DNA from: Cytidiella melzeri
Taxonomy: Eukaryota; Basidiomycota; Agaricomycetes; Polyporales; Irpicaceae
Assembly: GCA_022592445.1 (NCBI GenBank)
Contig: JABYQR010000519.1
Location: 1 to 23,872 of the forward strand
DNA: 23,872 nt
Direction: 5' to 3'
This document shows positions 19,101 through 23,872 of this stretch, in pieces. The notes below the pieces were generated by a model. It saw only the letters and a list, made by a program, of their open reading frames with translations, did not search any database and had not been told where the DNA came from. The position numbers and the translations under genes were made by a program. The first letter of the stretch is position 1. Every line of letters begins with the position of its first letter.

Positions 19101-19332
19101 TTATCTGTGATCCCTCTGCATGTGGGAACTCACACGCAATGTCAGTATACATCTACGTACCTGTGGCATTGCATCCATTGACTGAGTGGATCATTCTTTT
19201 ACAATACAGCTACTGTATACGGGATTGCTGAGCAGGGTGAGTGACATGTTGACAGATGTGTCTGATGTTGTGCTGACCAGTTCAATACTAGCTGCGGATA
19301 TCATCAAGGGGAAGTTTGCAGCTGCGGTTTGA
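16160..19332 (+). CDS. GMC oxidoreductase (aryl-alcohol oxidase-like), 25 exons
   Basis: My model reads 602 residues in frame over 25 exons: 16160-16214, 16274-16281, 16329-16428, 16481-16542, 16596-16639, 16694-16767, 16824-16893, 16952-17019, 17079-17137, 17186-17224, 17276-17287, 17337-17402, 17457-17635, 17692-17834, 17902-17980, 18045-18289, 18348-18421, 18472-18538, 18621-18695, 18751-18801, 18858-18890, 18947-19011, 19068-19140, 19210-19236 and 19292-19332. Family features are the FAD-binding FDYIILGGGTAGLTLAARL near the N-terminus, the GMC signature GKGLGGSSGINFL, the second signature GALGSPHILELSGIG, and C-terminal His residues in VWHTSSSCSM and VGTHTQSTVY, the usual catalytic pair. 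It should oxidise an alcohol with FAD; substrate cannot be read from sequence. No signal peptide precedes the FAD motif, unlike secreted aryl-alcohol oxidases, so a cytosolic or organellar enzyme is likely. Two introns use GC donors and exons of 8 and 12 nt occur. No lesion seen. Confidence 0.93.
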
Positions 19333-19670
19333 ACTTTGGTGGGGCGACGTTGATTGGAATGTTGGACGCCGTCGTCCTTCGAATTTTTTAGGCGAGGGAT
19401 TATGACAATACGAGTGTAGCCTGCGACCTTGTGTTTCTCGCATACCCTCCCTATTGGTATTAACACGGAGAATTTGTTGTGACGACTTGTGAACTACGTC
19501 GACTGCCATAAGGAGACAGTCGCCATCAATTCTCCGAGTGCACGTGACTGATAAGCAGATCGATGCAAGATTTCGTGAGCTCCCTCGAAAAAAGTCTGAG
19601 AACCGGTGCTCTGCCTCCAACCACCATCGCCTCTCATCCCACTTTTTCCCTCCTCTTTCATCACCAAAAC
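19333..19670. other. intergenic: GMC 3' flank and TCTP promoter
   Basis: No gene is seen. The last 55 bp before the TCTP ATG are strongly CT-rich (19614-19668), typical of leaders of highly expressed fungal genes. No clear TATA box. Confidence 0.5.
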
Positions 19671-20547
19671 ATGTTGCTTTACGAGGATGTCATCTCCGGA
19701 GACGAGATGTTCTCTGACGCCTTCCCCATGTAAGTTTAGTACGCGTGTCCGAAACGGCGTGGTCTCCAACTCAATGCACTCGATCTCTACCTGTAGCAAG
19801 GAGGTTGACGGTATAGCGTACGAAGTCGATTGTGCTCTGGTCACGATCAAGGAGGGGGATGTCAACATCGGTACGTGAACCCCTTGATAATGATCTGTGA
19901 TCTGTGCTAGTCCGCTCACTCATAGCGAACCCCCCCCCATTTCACACATCCACAGGTGCTAATCCCTCTGCGGAGGAGAACGAGGAGACACTCGAGGAGG
20001 GGGCGCAGCAAGTTAACAATGTCGTTTATTCTTTCCGGTTGCAGCCTACGTCTTTTGATAAGAAGGCGTACCTTTCTTACCTCAAGGTATGCGCTCTTTT
20101 TTCTGTTCTTGTTTTGAAAGCACCCCGCTCTCTCGGAGATGCTCAATGGGCTGTTTAGGACTATATGAAGGAGATCAAGAAGAGGTTGGTCGAGTCGAAC
20201 CCTGGGGATGTTGAGGCGTTTGAGAAGGGCGCACAAGTTTTTGCGAAGAATATTGTGGCTAACTTTAAGGACTATGAGTTTGTGAGTACGATTCCTCATT
20301 CCTCTTTTTTTTTTTTTTGCGGTGTGCAGCTGGTACCCCGAGTTGTTTTGACCGTGTGTTTTGGTTTAGTATACTGGCGAGTCGATGACCCCGGAGGGTA
20401 TGGTTGCGCTTCTCAACTACCGCGCAGACGGTGTGACTCGTACGTATCACCCATTGCATGCGTCTCTTTCTCTTTGGCTAATATGCTGTGTATTTGATAG
20501 CGTATTTCACCTTCTGGAAGCACGGTCTGAAGGCTGTCAAGCTCTAG
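19671..20547 (+). CDS. TCTP: translationally controlled tumour protein homologue (TCTP)
   Basis: Six exons (19671-19729, 19797-19870, 19956-20086, 20159-20281, 20370-20439, 20501-20547) give 167 residues, the standard TCTP length (yeast orthologue Tma19). The protein is cytosolic and associates with ribosomes and the translation machinery; roles in stress response and growth control are known in other eukaryotes. Both family signatures are present: IGANPSAEENEE at the exon 2/3 junction and FKDYEFYTGESM at the exon 4/5 junction. The N-terminus MLLYEDVISGDEMFSDAFP and the C-terminus FTFWKHGLKAVKL are typical. All splice sites are canonical GT-AG. Intron 2 contains a run of nine C and intron 4 a run of T. 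It lies on the same strand as the GMC gene with its own CT-rich leader, so it is probably transcribed separately. Confidence 0.97.
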
Positions 20548-21407
20548 AAAGCTCCTTGTGGACGTATACACTGTATCTTTATCCCTTCTTCTTCGGTTGG
20601 CCTCTCCCTCCATCATGTGTTTTGTATCGCGGATTGGGTTATGTACATTTTGCAAGGCGGTAGTGTACCACGTTGGGTCGTGTACAAATGTTGTATGACA
20701 AATGCGACGACAAGCTCTGTTTGCAAGCGTGTTGTGTTGTCCTGTGTTTTTTGGTGTTCTGCGTCAGCTAGCGCACTCGTGTGGTGCGAACTGTTACCTC
20801 ACGAAAGCTTGTGGTACTGAGGAAATTTTTTGGACCGAGGCTCGGGGCAGCATGCGCGAGTATCAACGTTGGTGGTAACGAACAATCTCGGGTTGACGAT
20901 GGTGTAATGAGTGCTATGTATATGTTCTTATGATGTCGGTGCTGGTTGCTAGTATACGATGTCGCGGTGTTGTACATGATTAGGAAAGCCCTGTGAGTCG
21001 CAAGGATTGTCAGTGAAGGTGCTTTCTATGCCTTGTCACTTGTGGTTTCGACGTACTAGTACGAAAAATGACTTTGGGTGTGTTAATGTCCATAGGTACC
21101 CATCGCGAGTGTTACTTGGTTCGTTCGTTCGTTCGTTCGTTTTTTTGCCTCTGAACAGGACATGCCCCCTCGGTGTCTCTCTGTGCAAAAGATGGCCCCT
21201 TCTTCTTCCTCCTCTGTCTATTGAAGATGCCGATCGTGTTATCGTTCCTACCAGATCCTGGGAGTAAGGTGTGCGGAGTCGAGGTTCTGCGGGTGGTCTT
21301 GCATGCTAGGCAAGTCCACGACGGTCCGATATGTTCGTGAGGGCCTCATGGTATAGCTCGAGAAAAGGTGGGTGAGCAAGTAGACGTTGTGAGAGTTTTT
21401 GCGTGGC
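20548..21407. other. intergenic region downstream of TCTP
   Basis: About 860 bp with no supported gene. It contains the (GTTC)n microsatellite listed separately. Open frames here lack recognisable features. Confidence 0.5.
21119..21140. repeat. (GTTC)n microsatellite, 5.5 units
   Basis: Perfect tetranucleotide repeat followed by a T run. Confidence 0.95.
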
Positions 21408-22017
21408 ACGTACATCTGACTCGGACTCGGACTCGGACTCGGGTGGTGTTGCTGGGGAGTACAAGTATCATTGTGCATTTCTTGCACAATGTTCGCTTGA
21501 CGGTGTTCGTGCAGTCCGTCCTCAGTCAACAAGAAGGGACGTTAAGAGGCTTAGTGACACCTCACATTCTAACCGTTGTGCTTTTCCCAATCAGATTCAG
21601 AGACCTCACGTACGTTCTAGACAAATCCACGGGGTTCGCTGTTGCTGTCCAAGTCAGTGAAACAATCCAGAAGTCTTGGACATCGAAAAAAACGCACCGG
21701 AGGAACAGTGTCATTCCTTTCAAAATGGCTTTGCGCAACCTAGCAGCACGTTACTAGCTTGGTACAGGTAATTCAGTCGTTGCATGATGTCGCAGTCATG
21801 AACGGTGCTTTGTCTTGCAAGTTGCGATTTTTTCTTTACGATGGTGTTTTTTTTTGTCAAAGAAAATGATTCTGATGTGTTGTTTCGTCACGAGCAACCT
21901 CAAGCAGATATATACTGGTGGTAGAGACGAGGTACAGGCGGGAACGGAAGATGTGTGGTAAGAGGACTATAGTCAACAGGGAATACATGATTTGACTTGT
22001 CATAAGTACATGACCCT
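21408..22017 (+). repeat. inverted duplication, right arm (3' flank of gene A paralogue)
   Basis: It aligns with the reverse complement of 9057-9700 over its whole length (shared runs listed there). The arm begins near GTACATCTGACTCGG and runs into the stop codon of the paralogue at 22018, as the left arm runs into the stop of gene A at 9056. The polarity is therefore gene-flank ... flank-gene, head outward. Confidence 0.88.
21418..21441. repeat. (GACTCG)4 hexanucleotide repeat
   Basis: Four perfect units at the inner edge of the right arm. The left arm has a degenerate, unexpanded equivalent. Confidence 0.9.
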
Positions 22018-22604
22018 TTATGTCTCCTCACCCTTTAGTAGTTTGAGAGGTACGCCGTCATTGCGAAGTTTTTCTACCCATCTAGCATATTCTTTTTTAT
22101 CATGTTTGGAAATCTCAACAATCCTGTGCCCCCAGTGCGGGTACACAGCTCGCCAGTCATCCCATACGGCGTGAGTTATGATGTTACGATCGTCGCCCAC
22201 CCCATGAAACTGGACTGCGCTCAGTCCGTCTTTTTGTACTTTCTTGTATATTTTTCCAAAGGCTTCCAAAAATTCTTCATTTGATGCTTTGCGTATGATG
22301 TTAAGTGATTGTGGGGCTATCAGTTCGGTGAGATCAGCTGAATGAAAGACATGCAGATTCAGAAGTCACCTGCTGTGAATGGTCGCCACAATATTTCCTC
22401 CCTGCCGTCAGGATGTGTATATACAGATTCAATACCTGTATAACCCGGTTTGAAAGGAATTGTTAAAACTATATAATATAATAATATGATATGATATGTA
22501 GTTTCCCACGCCTTATTACAAGGACGCTTTAGGTAGCAGAATTCCCACAGTCTTAGTATGGGAATTATGCAGCCGTATATGGAAACTCTAGTAGTAACCA
22601 TCAC
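22018..22604 (-). CDS. gene A paralogue: small protein of the same unrecognised family
   Basis: Exon 2 is 22337-22018 (TAA at 22018-22020); the coding part before the 32-nt putative intron (22369-22338) can be followed to about 22445 by homology, and the frame stays open to 22604. The 5' end is unsure: the first 50 codons of that frame do not resemble gene A and may include an intron or non-coding sequence, so no signal peptide can be assigned. Shared features with gene A are HPDG/HSDG followed by EE, DLT.LI after the intron, and a block containing DDWRAVYPHWGHRIVEISK (DWRAV is encoded by 15 identical bases in both). The C-terminus is longer and basic, ending LKGEET. No insertion interrupts exon 2. 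Function unknown. The LTR just beyond its 5' side could have damaged or captured its promoter. Confidence 0.6.
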
Positions 22605-22747
22605 ATTAGCTGAGACGTACAGATATGGGTTGTAGTAATACTATACATATATGTACGCCTGTGTTCTAGTAGCATAGGAAATGACATGGAAAGCACATAT
22701 GACTCCAGTGGATGCCTAAAGCATACATCTGAGGACAAGTACTAGCA

Positions 22748-22853
22748 TGAGTCATTTACTCATTATGTACGCCTCTGGTACAAGTGCTGAACCTAGTCAT
22801 ACAATGAGTCATGCATGAGTCATGCACTCATAGCATGAGTCATGCATGAGTCA
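22748..22853 (+). promoter_or_regulatory. array of five TGAGTCA (Gcn4/AP-1-type bZIP) sites
   Basis: TGAGTCA occurs at 22748, 22805, 22816, 22836 and 22847. The last four lie in two copies of a 25-bp unit (22804-22828 and 22835-22859), spaced 11, 20 and 11 bp, so on the same helical face. It sits 75-180 bp upstream of the TATA box of the LTR, the place of a U3 enhancer. Binding by a Gcn4-like activator is inference from the consensus. Confidence 0.6.
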
Positions 22854-22927
22854 TGCACTTAGTAGTACAGTAGAATAGCTGAAGTAGACATGTATAGTAG
22901 TCGCTTACATAAGTAGATACAGACATG

Positions 22928-22935
22928 TATATAAG
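22928..22935 (+). promoter_or_regulatory. TATA box of the second Copia LTR
   Basis: TATATAAG lies 94 bp before the primer-binding site. Confidence 0.55.
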
Positions 22936-23021
22936 CAGAGCTGCTGAAGCAGCAAGAATAATAAGACTCATCTTCGAAGCTTAACAGCCTCTACCCCTCG
23001 CACACATATTCCACTTTGTTA

Positions 23022-23037
23022 GGTTATGAGCCCCGGC
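23022..23037 (+). promoter_or_regulatory. primer-binding site (tRNA-Met anticodon arm)
   Basis: GGTTATGAGCCCCGGC matches the first 14 bases of the primer-binding site of the complete Copia element (4512). Its complement ends in a CAU anticodon loop. This identifies the sequence to the left as an LTR and to the right as the leader of a Copia element. Confidence 0.75.
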
Positions 23038-23814
23038 TTTTAACTTAACTACATCCACACTCTCAACGACATCAACCAACCAGTATCCCCCAAGCTTTCT
23101 TATAAGTAAGTTTCTCTACTTTACTTTGTTTGGCCACATAGTAGTAGTAGAGTTGTACTGGTTGACTGCCTCAGCTTCGAATACAATATTCCCAACTGAT
23201 CTTCTACAGCTAATTCCCTCACCTACTTGCCCCTTGCGTACGTACTCCCAACCCAGCTGAATACTTAAGCCACCCTTGGTGGTTCTCGACTTTAACGAGT
23301 CGTGCATTACGCGGAATCTGCCTAACACGCAGTGTAAAATCCGGTGGTGGAGGAACAAGCTCCCACTTGTACAAGTGGTAGATCGGCGGAGTAGTACAAT
23401 AGGAGGGTAGTGTTGAGTGGCACTCTAAGCTCGTGACTTAGAGGCCTAGGACCTTCGTGTTGGCGCACGTCAGTCAGTCCTGGAATTAGAAATCGCCGCT
23501 TTTTGTAGCTGTAGAATTTCTTGAGGCATGTCGTCCACTTTTACTTTTGGTATCACGGAGATTGTGGACTCTCCAATACTTCGTGGTGTTTCTTACATGC
23601 GCCATTATGTTTTCGTCGTATCATACCGACTGGTAGAAGTCGAAGTTGCAAGTGGTCATACTCGTCTTGAATCACTTGTGGAAAACTTTTACTCACATTC
23701 GACTTTTCCATTAGCAATCCCCAGGACTTTCTCAAGGAAAGTGTTGTGGATTGAATACGACGACATAAATCTTATACTTTCGATTCTTTCTTCCAGACCA
23801 TTATATTTTTGAAG
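23038..23814 (+). other. leader region of the second Copia-type element
   Basis: About 780 bp separate the primer-binding site from the next good ATG, far more than the 123 bp in the complete element. A strong donor consensus (GTAAGT at 23106) suggests the leader could be spliced, or that the element is decayed or has an insertion here. The open frames (23528-23812 +, 23116-23358 -) show no family features. Confidence 0.35.
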
Positions 23815-23872
23815 ATGCCGAACAACTCTCGTCGCACTTCCCGTCGCGTCAATGCCCGCTTCGCTCCCCATT
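23815..23872 (+). CDS. possible start of Gag of the second element (truncated by window)
   Basis: An ATG at 23815 opens a frame to the end of the window (19 codons), with a Ser/Arg-rich N-terminus MPNNSRRTSRRVNARF. GC content rises relative to the leader. Too short for an assignment; the call comes from position after an LTR and primer-binding site. Confidence 0.3.
   Translation, partial: MPNNSRRTSRRVNARFAPH

Larger units (their letters stand above)
22630..23021 (+). repeat. LTR of a second Copia-type element (left end approximate)
   Basis: The right boundary is set by the primer-binding site at 23022. The LTR holds a repeat array of TGAGTCA sites, a TATA box (TATATAAG, 22928-22935) and a short CT-rich U5. 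The left end is not proven: TGTAGTAATAC near 22630 is a candidate, but the right end reads TTTGTTA, which does not mirror it well. The sequence does not match the complete Copia element, so this is another family. Confidence 0.6.

Noticed and set aside
22804..22859. CRISPR-like or satellite array
   Set aside because: There are only two copies of a 25-bp unit with a 6-bp gap, inside an LTR of a eukaryotic element; no spacer structure.

Overview
The window looks like nuclear DNA of a filamentous basidiomycete, probably an Agaricomycete. The evidence is the intron density (24 introns in one oxidoreductase gene), the short introns (mostly 48-76 nt, GT-AG with a few GC-AG), a secreted phytase of the basidiomycete type, a GMC oxidoreductase, a TCTP gene, and Ty1/Copia elements whose primer-binding sites match the anticodon arm of a tRNA-Met. 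No rRNA, tRNA gene or CRISPR array was found. All intron-exon models were built by hand from reading-frame continuity and splice consensus.

Layout. (1) Positions 1-3576 are poor in genes: the 3' end of an unrecognised ORF, two small minus-strand ORFs, an 11-bp tandem repeat and T-rich sequence with degenerate direct repeats. (2) Positions 3577-9056 hold one small gene for a putative secreted protein ('gene A'), broken twice: by a 227-bp solo LTR and by a complete, very young 4767-bp Copia element with an intact 1342-residue Gag-Pol ORF. Each insertion carries a clean 5-bp target duplication, and the host frame continues on the far side of both. (3) Positions 9966-20547 carry four complete genes: a histidine-acid phytase (+), a PX-domain/GH18 chitinase fusion (-, convergent with the phytase), a 25-exon GMC oxidoreductase (+) and TCTP (+). 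The decayed remains of a gene with a RhoGAP-like end lie between the chitinase and the GMC gene. (4) Positions 21408-22604 hold a second, inverted copy of gene A and its 3' flank. (5) From about 22630 to the window end is the LTR, primer-binding site and leader of another Copia-type element, truncated by the window edge.

The main structural result is that gene A plus about 650 bp of 3' flank exists as a diverged inverted duplication bracketing the roughly 12-kb block of ordinary genes, and that one copy, and perhaps the edge of the other, has been a target for LTR retrotransposons. The four central genes have no obvious shared pathway: phosphate release outside the cell, a probably intracellular chitinase, an FAD oxidase or dehydrogenase, and a translation-associated protein.
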